From: Wyeomyia smithii
Taxonomy: Eukaryota > Arthropoda > Insecta > Diptera > Culicidae
NCBI RefSeq assembly: GCF_029784165.1
Contig: NC_073695.1
Coordinates: 162,350,261-162,414,260 of the forward strand
DNA length: 64,000 nt
Direction of reading: 5' to 3'
Part shown: one piece after another, positions 1-12,025 of the stretch
How positions within the stretch are numbered: position 1 is the stretch's first letter
How the letters are laid out: the number at the start of each line of letters is the position of its first letter
Position numbers and translations under genes: made by a program
Notes under the pieces: model-generated
Database searches by the model: none
What the model saw: only the letters and a program-made list of their open reading frames with translations
Told to the model about the DNA's origin: nothing

Positions 1-124
1 ATTTTATCAAGGATAACCTAACAACAACAAACAATATCGCACGCTAGCTTAGATGGATAGCGGTCTCGATCAACTAGATTAGCTGAGAGAATTCGTTACC
101 GATATTGTTTTTTTGGCACATTTT

Positions 125-300
125 GCATGTTGTAAGATATATAAAACAATAGACCGTACCCTAGTGCTGAGTCGAGAAAATTTCTAGCTCGAAAAGATCC
201 TCGACCTGATCGGAAATCGAACCCGACATCACAACCATGTGAGAGAGCTATCCGACCGACATCGCTAACCACAGAACCATGGGGACCACAACCTAGATAA
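125..300 (-). mobile_element. tRNA-derived SINE remnant
   Basis: Read on the minus strand, this has a tRNA-like head with an A-box-like stretch near 258-272 and a good B box (GGGTTCGATTTCC, complement of 211-223), followed by an unrelated body. Acceptor-stem pairing is poor, so a working tRNA is unlikely. It resembles mosquito tRNA-related SINEs, but I cannot name the family. Confidence 0.6.
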
Positions 301-785
301 CCTACAAAGGTTAAAAAAGTAGCAATAAAGAGAACCAGGATAATTGCACAAAACTCATTAAGTAAAAACAATTATTCGTTTGTTGCATTACAACATTCCA
401 TTCTAACCATTGATTTGTTGAAATAAATACAATTTTTGATTTCTGTAACAATTTGTATTTATATTAATTTATGTTATATTGAACTTACAACACTGTTTCT
501 TTTCCAATTGCCACACCACTTTTCAACTCAAAGTAACTCTACCTTATATTAAAAAAATGCGCGAAAATATTGAAAACTTTGAAGATCTGACTAACAACCG
601 ACCATGTCAAAGAAAATTGCGATAATATACAAATTTTCAAATCGACTTGAAATGATGAAAGTGCTGTTAAAGAATGATCACTAACATTGTTTCATTCAAA
701 CCAAAAGAATCAGAAACATATGAAGTGGAAAATTGACCCAAACATTTATTTGTTGTTTGAGAAACGCATAAGTTTTTTTTTTCAC
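301..785. other. No gene seen; AT-rich spacer
   Basis: AT-rich sequence with no convincing ORF, RNA gene or repeat structure. Confidence 0.5.
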
Positions 786-789
786 AATT

Positions 790-1115
790 TCGCGAAATTT
801 AGAGGCCAATCTCGTTTCGTTTCGAAAACTCGAATTTCGTTTCGACCTTGATTTCGTTTCGACTATTCTGGCGAAACCAAAATCGAGGGCTAATTTCGTT
901 TCGACACCAAAAGTAACGTTCGATATGACTCCCCCCCCCTAAAAATACGTAACGCTGGACATCCTGCCCCCCCCCCCTCTTCCAAATTCGAAATTTTGAG
1001 CAAACATCACAGTTACGTAACGGTCTCAACAACCCCCTCCCCCTCTCCCCTATGTAACAATAAGTAACGCGGACTCAACCCTCCTCCCCCCCCTTCATGC
1101 GTTACGTAATTTGTG
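790..1115. repeat. C-tract repeat with GTTACGTAA motifs
   Basis: Poly-C runs of 9-10 alternate with the palindromic motif GTTACGTAA or close variants near 1012 and 1102. The left part repeats ATTTCGTTTCGA three or more times. This C-rich, TACGTA-rich composition is common in culicine repeats; I infer the remains of a miniature element. The ORF across it is an artefact. Confidence 0.55.
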
Positions 1116-2014
1116 TACGACGCCTAACTAATGAAAAATGGCGAGACATGTTTTGATCGCAGATTTCGAACAATCAGAGTTGGAAGCAAGATCAAATGTG
1201 GGTATTTATTGAACCAAGATTGTATCTAGAGGCCGTAAATCAACGTTTCTAGCTTATGGTTATAGCGCCATTACTCGCTCTCTTAAAGGAATATGGGTTA
1301 GTAAATAATAATTAAGGTAATCTTTTTTTTTTAAATGAAAAAGGAAAAGTTGTCATAGCAACATTCAAAATGCTACCAAAAATCGGAAAGGATGTTAAGA
1401 GTGTAAGAAACCTAAATAGAAAATAGAAATAGAACATTAATAAAATAAACGACAGCTACTGTTCGTCAAATGCCAATTGTGCATGCTTCAGATAAATTAA
1501 ATATGTAGTGATAAATTACAAAAAAAAAATAATGATGAACAATAATGAGCAAAATTATGCGTAATTAAATTCACTTTTCATTTAATGTAACGCGTGTTTG
1601 GAATCATTGAATTTTTACTTATATACAATTCGCAAAAATTTGAAACGATCTCACCAAAATAATGTTTTCCATGATTTCAATCGCCTCTTTTACATTTCGC
1701 GAGTCTGCCGCCTCCAATCGTTTCATTTTCTATTGATATATTTTTGGTCACATTCATTTCATCCTCTTCAATCTAATTTATTCGAGTTGCCTTTGCCTCT
1801 TTTAGCAACTGTTATTTCCTTTTCCTATGGAAGCTGAACCCTTTATTCATCACACCTTGCCTCCTCTCACTCACGATGCTTTTGATTTCCTGATCACCAA
1901 CCAACCAACCCAGCCGGAGCATATTTTTCACGAAAATGTTCAGGAAACACGCAACCACTTTATTTGGCTTACTTTCCTCCGGTTCTTAGCACTTTAGTGC
2001 GATAAACTAGAAAA
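1116..2014. other. No gene seen; AT-rich spacer
   Basis: One 79-codon plus-strand ORF at 1598-1837 has no recognisable motif and a composition like its surroundings, so I treat it as chance. I see no repeat or RNA structure. Confidence 0.45.
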
Positions 2015-2185
2015 TGTTTGTATATTATCATAATTTTTGCAAAAACATGCCAGCGGAAAATTTTTCACAACCACTCGCGGTCGCAGTTTGTATCTCTTTA
2101 TGTTACTGTTTGTATATTATCGTAATTTTTGCAAAAACATGCCAGCGGAAAATTTTTCACAACCACTCGCGGTCGCAGTTTGTAT
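2015..2185. repeat. 79-bp tandem duplication
   Basis: The 79 bp at 2015-2093 recur at 2107-2185 with one A/G difference, separated by 13 bp. The near-identity points to a recent local duplication. Confidence 0.9.
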
Positions 2186-2299
2186 GGGACAAACTTATAG
2201 TTGCGCCTTTTCGAGTTTCAACTCAAATAAAAATAGCCTTCAAAAACACTTTTTCCAATTTTTATTCATGAATACTGTATATAATAACCAATTTATCAC

Positions 2300-3347
2300 T
2301 AGAAATTGTTCATCTTTTCCATTAAAGCATATGAAGGACAGCAGTAAACGAAGCAACTTTCTAGAATATATGGATAACATAAGACTTAAAAAAATAGTTT
2401 TGCCGTCCGTTTCTCGATTTGGACATACTGTGCGCCGGTAGCTGCTGCGGGTCTCGCCACGGAAGAAAACGTAAAGCGTACCGTACAAAATTCCTTTGCA
2501 CGAATTCAATTCTTGCAATTCAGTTTGCGTTGAATGGACACCACACTACGGAGTTTGTTTCAAGGACAGATCGCACCAGAGAGTAGAATAATGATCGGAG
2601 GCACAGTGGATCATGAAAATCCGATGCTACCTTCAAAATAAAACCGAGTTGTCGGTTCGCCTTTGCTATGATCTCATTATAGTGTGGCCTGAAGGACAGG
2701 GCTGAATCCAACGTAACACCCAAATCTCGGACCTGGTTAACCCTTCTCAGAGTTTGACCAAGCATAGTATAGCTGAATATTTCCGGAACATTTTTCCTAT
2801 GGAATGAAATCACACAGCATTTCAGGATACTAACTGTCAACCACTTTACAAAAACGTCGACGAGTCGCTGAAGTTCGAGACAGTCTGCAGTACTTCTTTC
2901 TGTCTTGAATAACTTGACATCGTCTGCAAAAAACATTCGGCAATTTTCTGGCAACACTGAACATACATCGTTTATGTACAAGGCAAAGAGTAGTGGTCCT
3001 AAATTACTGCCCTGCGGAACGCCTCATACATTTGAAAAATAAGCAGAATGTTGTGATCCAATCTTCACGTAGATATACGATTTACCAAATAGGACCTCAG
3101 CCATTGCACCAGAGCGGGGGCCATTCCAAGTTTCTCCATCTTAGCGAGCAATATACCATGGTCGACGCAGTCAAATGCAGCTTTTAAATCAGTATAAACC
3201 GCATCAATTTGGGCTCCTTCGGTCATATTCTGTAGGCACATTGCAGTGAATTGAACGAGGTTAGTAGCGGTAGAACGTTTTGAATAAAAACCATGCTGAT
3301 AGATCGAGATATAGTGTTTACAACTAGCGAAAAGTGCATCATAAAAA
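2300..3347 (-). pseudogene. Jockey-type RT, 3' half
   Basis: This minus-strand fragment covers the later part of a reverse transcriptase: the A-motif region (YTDLKAAFDCVDH, near 3200-3170), the catalytic FADD in an ORF at 2520-2981, and the thumb region. The ORF stops at a TGA after FNAN, where TGG is expected; the same frame then continues through a recognisable IARIEFVQRNFVRYALRF segment to about 2430. Further stops and a frameshift follow, and the 3' end is blurred. Its 5' boundary at 3347 matches the point where the RT fragment at 11111-12025 stops, so both are probably halves of one element. It is inactive. Confidence 0.8.
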
Positions 3348-3539
3348 CCTGAATTAATCCACCTAGCGGTCAGACCCAGCCTTTCTCATTCAAACTTATT
3401 TTTTGTAAAAATAGATTTACATGAACGCTTCAATCCAATAAATGTATATTCACTCTTTAGGTTCTAAATAATTGATGTTGTAATCTATACATATTAAAAT
3501 GCAGTCCGGTCTGCCTGTCTGTCTGATCCATATAGGCTC

Positions 3540-4160
3540 GAAAACTACCGTATAAAGGTTCCTATGATAGTTTGAGACCCCTCCCTCTTCTGGAAGGGAG
3601 TGGTCCGACGCCCCGCCCTTTTCTGTAAGGGAGGGGTTCCATACAAATGAAACACAAATTTCGGCACATCTCGAGAACTAATCATTTACATGGAACCAAA
3701 TTTGGTAGGTGAATGTTTTTAGAGGTAGCAAATATGTGCATAATGGTTTGACACCCCGCTTGTTTCCATAAGGGAGGGGTCCCATACAAATGAAACACAA
3801 ATTTCGGCACATCTCGAGAACTAATCAACTAAATTGAACCAAATTTGATAGGTGACTGTTTTTAGAGGTAACAAATATGTGCATAATGGTTTGACACCCC
3901 GCTTTTTTCCATAAGGGAAGGGTCCCATACGAATGAAACACAAATTTCGCACAGCTCAAGGACCAATGTAGAAAATACAGCCAAATTTGGTATGTGAATG
4001 TTTTTAAAGGTAACAAATATGTCCATAATGGTTCGACGCCCCTCCCTCTTCTGGAAGCATATGTTTCTGCACAAATTTCTGCACATCTCGCGAACTAACC
4101 AACTAAATGGAACCATATTTGGTAGGTGGATGTTTTTAGTGGTAACAAATGTGTTCCATA
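3540..4160. repeat. Tandem repeat family A, ~143-bp unit
   Basis: About four diverged units with a 142-143 bp period, anchored by CATAATGGTTTGACACCCC at 3739, 3882 and 4024 and by a degenerate copy near 3596. Each unit also carries a GGGAGGGGTCCCATAC block and an AACTAATCA block. ORFs across it are incidental. Confidence 0.85.
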
Positions 4161-4976
4161 ATCGACCTCAGGCAACATTTTGGATTCTAAGATGGCAAGA
4201 TGCGGTTTCTGGAAAACAGCCAAAACTGGCCGATTTCCACCCAATATAACCAAATACCACCCAATATGGGTATTTCCGGAATCGTAATGTTACACTGGAG
4301 CCACAAATCCACTTCAGACAACATTTTGAACTGTAAGATGGCAACTTCCGGTTTCTGGAAAACAACCTGAAATGAACGATTCCCATTAAATATGACTATC
4401 TCCAGAACCAGAAAGATGCACAGAAGCTAAAAATTGATCACAGACCCAATCTTGAGTTTTAAGATGGTGACTTCCGGTGCCTGGCAAACAGCCGGAAATT
4501 AGCAAATACCTTTCAATATGAATGTTTTCGGAACCAGAATTACGCCCAGATGACAGAAATTGATTTCAAAGGGAATTTTGAAGTCCAGAATGACGACTTT
4601 CGGTTTCTGAAAAACAGCTCAAAGTGACCAAATACTACCCAATATGAGTATCTCTGGAGCCAGAATGTTGCAGAAGCTAAAAATTGACCTCAGACACCAT
4701 TATGAATTGTAGGATGGCAACTTCTGGTTTCTGGAAAAATGGCCGATTCCCTCTAGCATGATTATCTCCGGATCTAGGATGATACACAGCAGCTGAAATC
4801 GACCACAGACCCCATTTCGGAGTCTAATTTGGCGACTTCCGGTTCCTGGGAAACAGCCGAAAATGATCGAATAACACCCAACATTGGTGTTTCTTCAACC
4901 AGAATGACGCTCAGAGGCCAAAAATTATTACCATTTTAAAATTCAAGACGGCGAATTCCGGTTTTCGAAAAACAGC
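4161..4976. repeat. Tandem repeat family B, 115-146-bp unit
   Basis: Seven diverged units, anchored by CTTCCGGTTTCTGGAAAACAG-like blocks near 4204, 4350, 4476, 4602, 4726, 4841 and 4960. Spacing is 146, 126, 126, 124, 115 and 119 bp. It follows family A directly and has a different consensus. The array stops where the LOA-like RNase H remnant begins. Confidence 0.85.
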
Positions 4977-6182
4977 CTAAAATAACCAAATACCTTCCTT
5001 TACTGAGTTTGTTTGACATAGCTGTCGCAATGCGAGAATACATTCCCAGACAATCTTGGATGTACATTTATAAGCATCAAGTGCTTTCAGTGCTGCTTGA
5101 CTGTCAGAGAAAATACGAATATTTGCATGTATGTATTTCCTAGTCAGACATACATTCGCACATTCAAGGATTGCAAAAATCTCTGCTTGAAACACTGTTG
5201 GCCAGTGTCCCATTGCCACTGAAATATTAATTCCAGGGCCGAAGATTCCTGCACCAGTTTTGGTACCTATTTTTGAGCCATCTGTGAAAAATATCGTTGA
5301 ACCGGGACGGACATCAGGAACTCCGACTTCCCAGTCTGCACGCGACGTTTCGCATACCTTGTAGGGAACATCATGGTAATCCTGAGGTGCCATCCAGTCT
5401 CCATTCATACTCATCACTGGCCCTCTTTTGAAAAAGTCCAGTATTGTCAGGTGACCCACAAGATCACCTGACAAGATAGTTTTTGTTCTTTTTAGCTTCA
5501 AGGCACTCTTTTCTGCTTCTAGTTGCACGTATTCGTACAACGGCAGCAGATGACGAATTGCATCAAGAGCTTTTGACGGGGTGCTTTTCATTGCTCCTGT
5601 TATAGCAATGCACGCAAGTCGTTGAACTTTATCTAGCTTTGTTCTAGCGGTGGACCCTTTGGTTTTTGGCCACCACACTAACGCAGCGTAGGTCAGTTTT
5701 GGACGTATAATAGATGTGAATATCCACATCACCATTTTCGGTCTCAAGCCCCACTTTCTCCCAACGGTTTTGGAGCACAACCATAATGCACTGACCGCCC
5801 TGTTGATTGCATAGTCAAGATGTGCATTCCAGTTTAACTTGGCATCAAGGATAACTCCCAAGTATTTAACCTGTTCACTGAATGGAATTTCTACTTCTCC
5901 AAGCTTGAGAGTTTTTAGATTGAATTTCCTCTTTCTAGTGAAAGGTACGATTACAGCTTTTGTCGGATTAATGCTGAGACCCTCCTTTATACACCAAGAC
6001 TGGGTATACTCCAGAGCCTCCTGCATTCTTTCCGAAACTATGTTGTCGAACTTTCCTCTTACCAAGATGACTATGTCATCTGCAAAGCCCACAACTTCGA
6101 AACCTTTTGCTTCTAAGCTTTTGAGAAATCGTCCACCACCAAAGACCACATAAGTGGCGAAAGAACACCTCCTTGCGGACAT
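4977..6182 (-). pseudogene. LOA/R1-like RT C-terminus and RNase H
   Basis: This is the third segment of a decayed minus-strand ORF2. It opens just before the RT catalytic GFADDIVIL, continues through the thumb (YLGVILDAKLNW) and ends with an RNase H domain: FFTDGSK with its Asp, QAEIFAILECA with its Glu and IFSDSQAAL with its second Asp. The domain is cut before the last catalytic His/Asp region, and family B repeats begin there, so the true 3' end and UTR are missing. Overlap with the preceding frame around 6113-6182 shows a small indel just upstream of FADD. LOA is my best family call from the RNase H and the KGCPQGGVLSP motif style; R1 is close. Confidence 0.85.
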
Positions 6183-6934
6183 CCTTTCGTTGCCCTTACC
6201 GTAATAGACGAACCTCCCAACTCAGAAGTGATTTCTCTTTTTGCAAGCATGGTATGAATCCAGTAAACAATGCTCGTGTGAAATCCTTTGTTCTTCATTG
6301 CACTAGACATTGAAGAATAGGACGCATTATCAAAAGCACCTTCAATATCCAAGAAAGAGCACAGAGCAATTTGTTTAGCTGAGAGTGACTTTTCAATTTT
6401 CATGACCAGCGTATGAAGCGCTGTTATAGTGGATTTTCCAGTTTGATAGGCAAACTGGAACTTTGAAAGCGGTTTTGTTTGCTTGTAAGATGTATGAATG
6501 AAATCATTCAGCACTTTTTCCATTGTCTTCAACAAAACCGAAGAAAGACTAATGGGTATGAATGATTTAGGATGCGTCTTATCACGCTTCCCAGTTTTAG
6601 GTATAAAAATTACTCTTACTACCCTCCATTTTGATGGAATATGATTCAACCTTAAACTGGCCTTGAAAATCTCAATGAGAGAAGGAATTAGTATTGCTTC
6701 ACCTTTTTGAAGCAATGCTGGAAATATTCCATCTACACTTGCAGACTTAAAAGGCTCAAAGGATCTCATAGCACTTTCCACCCTGGTTCTCGTAAAAATT
6801 TCATCCGCCACATCTGATACAGTATTTTCCGTTCTAGCAGACCAAGAGCTAGTCTGCGTAGAACAAATTTCAACTAAATCAGAGATGGCTGAATCCGTCT
6901 TTTCAATAGAACCGGGAAAATGCGTTTCCATCAT
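6113..6934 (-). pseudogene. LOA/R1-like RT fingers and palm
   Basis: This 273-codon segment carries the N-terminal RT motifs: a PKTGKRD / SFIPISLSSVL fingers region, FAYQTGKSTITALH, the A motif FLDIEGAFDNASY with the first catalytic Asp, and the B motif KGCPQGGVLSPLMWSLVVDD. It ends by frameshift just before the FADD motif of the next segment. The upstream linker is a further broken piece at 7035-7229 (PWWNKKLESLRKNSRKLF). It would have copied element RNA at the target site; in this copy it is not translatable as one protein. Confidence 0.87.
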
Positions 6935-7265
6935 TAGATTTAAGGTATCACGAGGACCACTAGTATAGATTCCGTCGTGACGCTTTAGATTGCCAAGCTC
7001 AACGGTATGATCTTTGGCAAGAGTCTTTTGTAATCTAGAAACAACTGGAGTTTTTTTCTATAGATTCACACATTTGAACCCGAGACCTCCTTTTAGATTT
7101 CCGGATTTCATTGCTATATTCAGTTAAGGCTCTTCTATATTGAGCCCAGTCTGAAGTACGTTTTGCTTTATTAAAAAGTTTCCGACTATTTTTTCGAAGA
7201 CTTTCAAGCTTCTTGTTCCACCATGGCACGTCCCTACTTGAGGACGATTGTTTGGCGGGACAACT

Positions 7266-8176
7266 TTAATTGTATGCATTTATCACCATTTCATTTAGCT
7301 GAATTGTCATAGATTCCAATTCTGAAACTGTTTCAATTCTGCTACAATTTAAAGGTGAATCTTTTCGCAAATATTGCGCATATTGATCCCAGTCTGTGTT
7401 TTTAGGATCTCTGTAAGTAACAGATGATGGTTTCCCACCAATCCATTCAAACAAAATGTGCTTGTGATCAGATAGTGAGGTTTCATCCGATACATGCCAG
7501 TTAGCAATTTTTTCAGAAATTGCTGGACTGCATAGCGTCAGATCCAAAACTTCACCTCTGATAGCGTTTGTAAATGTTGGTTTGTTACCTTTATTGCATA
7601 TATCTATATTATTTGACGAGAGAAACTCCAATAGGCACTCACCACGACCATTAACGCCCTTGCTCCCCCAAACTGTATGGTGAGCGTTAGCATCACAGCC
7701 TATGATGAATGCCTTATTAATGTCTCTGCAAAATTTGACAAACGAAGCAATCTCAGGAGGAGGCGCCTCATTTATTTCACCTGGAAAATAAGCCGAAGCA
7801 ACAATTACCTCAGTATTCCCCCTGGTGGTTGGCACCTGAACCATGACCGCTACAATATCTCGTTTTACAAATTCTGTCACAGGATAGCATTTTACTGCTT
7901 TGTTCACTAGCACTGCAGCTCTTGGCGAACTCTGTGAATCGTCGTAATATAGTTTGCCAGAATTCATTTGAATCCCTAATATTTTACCTTTATGCACCAT
8001 GGTTCTTGAATAAGAACCATGTGTAGCTCCTCCTTTTTGAATCTCCTACTAAGGACTGCCGATGCGCCTTTAGCGTGGTGGAGATTCACTTGTAGGAACT
8101 TAGCAGATTGCATTTTTGGAAAATATATCTCGTTCGGTTTGATTACCGAGAGATTTTTCCAGCGACATTTTATCAA
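7266..8176 (-). pseudogene. LOA/R1-like apurinic-type endonuclease
   Basis: This is the 5' part of the same ORF2. The first 66 codons (7976-8176) contain FLQVNLHHAKGAS and the conserved LIQEPW with its metal-binding Glu. A frameshift near 7980-8000 passes to a second frame holding the endonuclease body: IIGCDANAHHTVWG with the catalytic Asp/Asn and SDHKHILFEW with the catalytic His. This enzyme family nicks the target DNA to prime reverse transcription. It stops at 7266 and the linker resumes in another frame at 7229. No ORF1 precedes it, so the copy is 5'-truncated as well as broken. Confidence 0.85.
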
Positions 8177-8179
8177 CCT

Positions 8180-8870
8180 TATTTAAGATTGATTTTAATA
8201 ATTTCCGTTTTATTGTGAGACCAATTTATTTCTTAAATTCAATTTTAAATTTAAATTATGTTTTAATTAATTTTTTTATATATTTAAAAATATTTTTTTT
8301 TTCATCGTTTTTAGTAAATTGGCCCACTGTGTGTTAGTGCGCACACAAGTCACAATTGCGCAAGTTTCACCAGCCAAGCTCTTGTATCCTTGCGTAAGCG
8401 CTTGTAAGCTGCGCACAAAAAGCTTTTTTCAGTTGCATACAAGTTTTTTGTAAGCTGAAAGTTTATAGCTTGATATTACAAGCTGAAAGTTTATAGCTTT
8501 ATAATCTCATGCAAGATTAGTATAGTAGCATGCAGTTTCTGCCACTCACCAGTTATAAGCTGTTCGTTTGTTTACCTCAATGGAACACTTGTCACAAGAG
8601 AAAACCACTTAAATTATTAGCTTTTAAAGCACTTCTTGATTATCGCGCACTATTTCGGAACACTGTGCTCTTGTAATTTTCCACAGAGACCAAAAGCACT
8701 GATAAAATTTGTCAATTTAAATTAGAAATTGCAGAGAACTACGGACCACAAAGGAAGTTGATCCGCAGCTCAAGAAGTGCAACCAGAACTTTCAAATCGT
8801 TCAAATAGTTCAAATAGTTCTTTCAAATCGTTCAGAACGTTCAAATAGTACGATACCACATTTAAATTAT
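8180..8870. other. AT-rich spacer with short direct repeats
   Basis: No coding signal. CAAGCTGAAAGTTTATAGCTT-like sequence occurs twice about 33 bp apart near 8450-8500, and GTTCAAATA recurs near 8805-8850. Its origin is unclear. Confidence 0.5.
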
Positions 8871-9099
8871 GTTGAGGCCACATATATCGATCAAAGCAGG
8901 TATAGTTTCAAATAGTCTTTGAAATTCTTTTCTTTCCATAACTTTTGAGCCACATATCCAATTGTTATGAAGTTAGTTATTTGTAAGTTTGTATGTTCGT
9001 ATGACACTAGTTATGTTCAAATAAGTCATGTAATCTTTGAGATAATAGACTTTCGAGCAAAATCATTTCAAATAACCTGGAAATACGCGAAAATTCAAT
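8871..9099. repeat. Left arm of unclassified repeat family C
   Basis: Contains CCATAACTTTTGAGCCACA, which recurs as CATAACTTTTGAACCACA near 10717. The same repeat therefore probably continues on the far side of the hairpin element at 9100-10120, which appears to have inserted into it. Confidence 0.5.
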
Positions 9100-10120
9100 C
9101 GACCATTTTTGATTTGAATGAAACTTTGCACACGTATTTGGCTTAGCAAACTGAGCATTTTTCACAGATGAAGAGATTTTTTACACCCATAAGTTACATT
9201 CTAAGAGGGCGTATGTCTTTTGGCATAGGTTTTATTGAAGCATTGTAGTCCAGAAACCGTTGGTTGTATAGAAAAACTGTCTGAGAATGAGTTGTAGGGA
9301 ATTAAAAATGCATCACTAAAAAATTATACACTGTACAAAAAAAATTTGTTTTGACCGGAAAAAATTGAAAATAAACTTTGAATTTCAATTTAAAAAAAAG
9401 TTGATTTTTTTTAAATTTTTTTTTAATAAACTTGACGCAACTTTTAAAAAAAGTCCAGGATGGAGAAATGAAAAATATTTTTTTATGGTAGATTAATTTT
9501 TTTTATAAAAATTCTAAACCAAACATTTTTTTAAAAAAAATTATTCTGATGATTTTAAAAGATGCAAAGAGTCATTTTGAATCAAAAAGCTCTTGGTAGT
9601 TAACATTATAAAGGCATTGGTTTTCGAGTTATTTCTAATTTAAGCTCGAAATGTTATTAAAATTTAGGAAAATACACGTTCAGAATAATTTTTTTTTTGA
9701 AAAATGTTTGAAATAGAATTTTTATAAAAAAATCAATCAACCATAAAAAAAATATTTTCTATTTCTCCACCCTGGACTTTTTTTTTTAAAATGCGTTTTA
9801 AAGTCAAGTTTATTTAAAAAATTTTATTTTTGTTATATTGAAATTCAATGTTTTTTTTTTTTTGCTAAAAAATTTTTTTTTCGTATAGTGTATAATTTTT
9901 AATGATGCATTTTTAATTTCTTACAGCTCATTCTCAGACAGTTTTTCTATACAACCAACGGTTTCTGGACTACAATGCTTCGAATAAAACCTATACCAAA
10001 AGACATACGCCCTTTTAGAATGTAACTCATGGGTGTAAAAAATCTCTCCATCTGTGAAAAATGCTCAGTTTGCTAAGCCAAATACATGTGCAAAGTTTCA
10101 TTCAAATCAAAAATGGTCAA
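9100..10120. mobile_element. 1-kb hairpin (foldback) element
   Basis: The arm at 9100-9548 is an imperfect inverted copy of 9681-10120, with about 130 bp of loop between. The outer ends read GACCATTTTTGATTTGAATG and its complement. The inner arms are poly-A/T rich. No ORF is present, so this is a non-autonomous foldback or MITE-like element. The target duplication is unclear, so the superfamily is not assigned. Confidence 0.85.
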
Positions 10121-11105
10121 TATTCGACCATCGGTCATTTGGCGCGATTTGTCTCTTTCGTTGTTTTATTGACAATTTAATACATAACGGTTGCTCTTAA
10201 GCTCGATTATAATCAAATGAAATGGGAACGCATAGGGCAGCCAAACTTTGAAACCACGTTTTCAATCATAATTCATCAGTTAACCCTTAACTAGCCCGCT
10301 CATCTGATAAAAATATTGACCAAATCGGTTGTGTAGTTTCTGAGATAATGAAGTTTCGTAATTTTCACATTTCGGTACTTTACAGACGAAGTTACAGTTC
10401 GATTACAGTGAAATTCAATAGGGTATTATGAGGCAGCTAGACTTTTTATTTGACACTAATTTTGTGGAAATCGGGTCAGCCATCTCTGAGAAAAGTGAGT
10501 GGGTCCAAGTAGTCTTAAGAATATGTTCCTTTCCATAGCTGGATTGCACATTTTTAAACATAACAGGCAAAGTAATAGTCCGATTGCAAAACAAATCAAT
10601 AGGGTCTTATGGGGCAACTAGACCTTCCATTTGACACTGATTTTATGAAAATCGGTTCAGCCATCTCTGAGAAACATGAGTGAGATTAAACAGTCTTCAG
10701 AACACGTTTCTTTTCATAACTTTTGAACCACACGTTCAATCTTCATAAAATTCAAATGTTGAGGGTTATTCAGGTAGCTTGTTCATTTGAAACCAATTTT
10801 GTTCAAATCGGTTGTATGGTTTTAGAGATAATGATGTTTCATGATTTTTACATTTCGATACATAACCACTAAACCAAAAATCCGATTACAATAAAATTGA
10901 ATAGGGTCTTATGGGACAACAAGACCTTTCATTTACAATTAATTTCATGAAAATCGGTCTAGCTATCACTGAGAAAAGTAAGTGAGAATAAAAATCTGCA
11001 CACACACACACATACAGAAAACGCTCAGCTCGTCGAGCTGAGTCGAGTGATACTTTTATACTTTCGGTTTTGCAAGTGATTGCTATATCTTTCTAGGTGA
11101 AAGGC
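10121..11105. repeat. Unclassified repeat family C with 3' hairpin
   Basis: Blocks such as TTGTGTAGTTTCTGAGATAATG (near 10331) recur near 10823, and CATCTCTGAGAAAAGTGAGTG recurs near 10485, 10666 and 10968, giving a two-level repeat of about 180-300 bp inside a ~490-bp unit. It ends with (CA)n, the near-palindrome CTCAGCTCGTCGAGCTGAG and CTTTCTAGGTGAAAGGC. There is no coding capacity. The terminal layout resembles a very abundant non-coding repeat of culicine genomes, recalled rather than searched. Confidence 0.65.
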
Positions 11106-11110
11106 AAAAA

Positions 11111-12025
11111 CGATTTCAAATACTTTTGAACAAGCGTAAAGAGAAGTTATGCCTCTGTAATTCTGCACGTTGCGTTTGTCACCTTTTTTGTGCACCGGAA
11201 ACATGGTCGATATTTTCCAACTGGTTGGGAAAACACATTGTCGAAGCGACAAGTTAAGTAGTAAACATAGTGGGCGTACGAACACGGCTTTACATTTTTT
11301 CAGGACGCAAGAAGGAATGCCATCAGGCCCAAGAGCGAAAGAGAGATTCATTTTGTTAGTTTTTATAAATGAGCTAAAGTCAATGACGTCTCTAGGGATA
11401 TCATTTAAAGCAGAGCCAATCTCTGCAGCTGTAGCCGTAGAGCTACGAAAAATCTGTTAAAAGTGTTGAGCAAATAAGGCGCACTTCTCAGATGCCGTGT
11501 TAGCTTGACGATCGCCCAAAAACATATTTTTTGGTAGGCCTTCTTCTTTCCTTTTGCTGTTGACGAACGACCAAAAATGCCGTGGATTTCGTCTTAGACT
11601 GTTCTGCGTACGCACAGTATATCGTCTGTACAGGTAGCGATTATAAATTCGATAACAATTACTAGCAAAATTAAAGTCCTGTTTCATTAACGGGTTTCGC
11701 ATTTTGCAATACTTGCGCAGTGCCGCCGACGACCGCTGCCGCAAGCGAGTGTTGGACCATGGAGGTTTTGGTACCGGCCGGCGAGGAGGGACACAGTGAA
11801 CGAGTGTGTTCTTGATCGTGTCGTTAAAATAACTAATTGCATCATCGAGGGAAGGCCCTCTTTCCAGAAACTGCCAATCAATTTGGGAGATCAAAGTGCT
11901 TAAAGTGTCGAAGTCAGCTCTGCGGAAATCTAAACTTTGTTCGGTTGCACAATCCTCGGATTGAACAGGTAACATTTGCTGGACAGTGATAGCCAGCGCA
12001 GGGTGGTTGGAGTCTAGGGGTACTA
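11111..12025 (-). pseudogene. Jockey-type endonuclease end, linker and RT N-terminus
   Basis: Minus-strand frames at 11457-12044 and 11110-11351 encode the end of the endonuclease (SNHPALAITV), the basic linker (PPWSNTRLRQRSSAALRKYCK, FWSFVNSKRKEEGLPKNMF) and the start of RT (GPDGIPSCVLKKC, FPTSWKISTMFPVHKKGDK, NYRGITSLYACSKVFEIV). A stop at 11457 and a frame change separate the parts. The fragment breaks at 11110 exactly where the RT fragment at 2300-3347 takes over. Upstream, at 12025/12026, it joins a misplaced RT block. Confidence 0.8.

Larger units (their letters stand above)
3348..11105. mobile_element. Composite insertion splitting the Jockey RT
   Basis: The Jockey RT breaks off at 11110 and resumes at 3347, with a run of five A at each junction; counting four of them as duplicated target restores the reading frame. 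The insert begins (plus strand) with a segment containing CCACCTAGCGGTCAGACC and ends with CTTTCTAGGTGAAAGGC, after a 9-bp-armed hairpin near 11028-11046. It contains tandem families A and B, a decayed LOA-like ORF2, a hairpin element and long diverged repeats. A single large unclassified element with nested insertions is an inference; several juxtaposed insertions are the alternative. Confidence 0.5.

Noticed and set aside
3540..4980. CRISPR-like array
   Set aside because: The units are diverged 115-146-bp satellites without short identical repeats and unique spacers, in a eukaryotic context.
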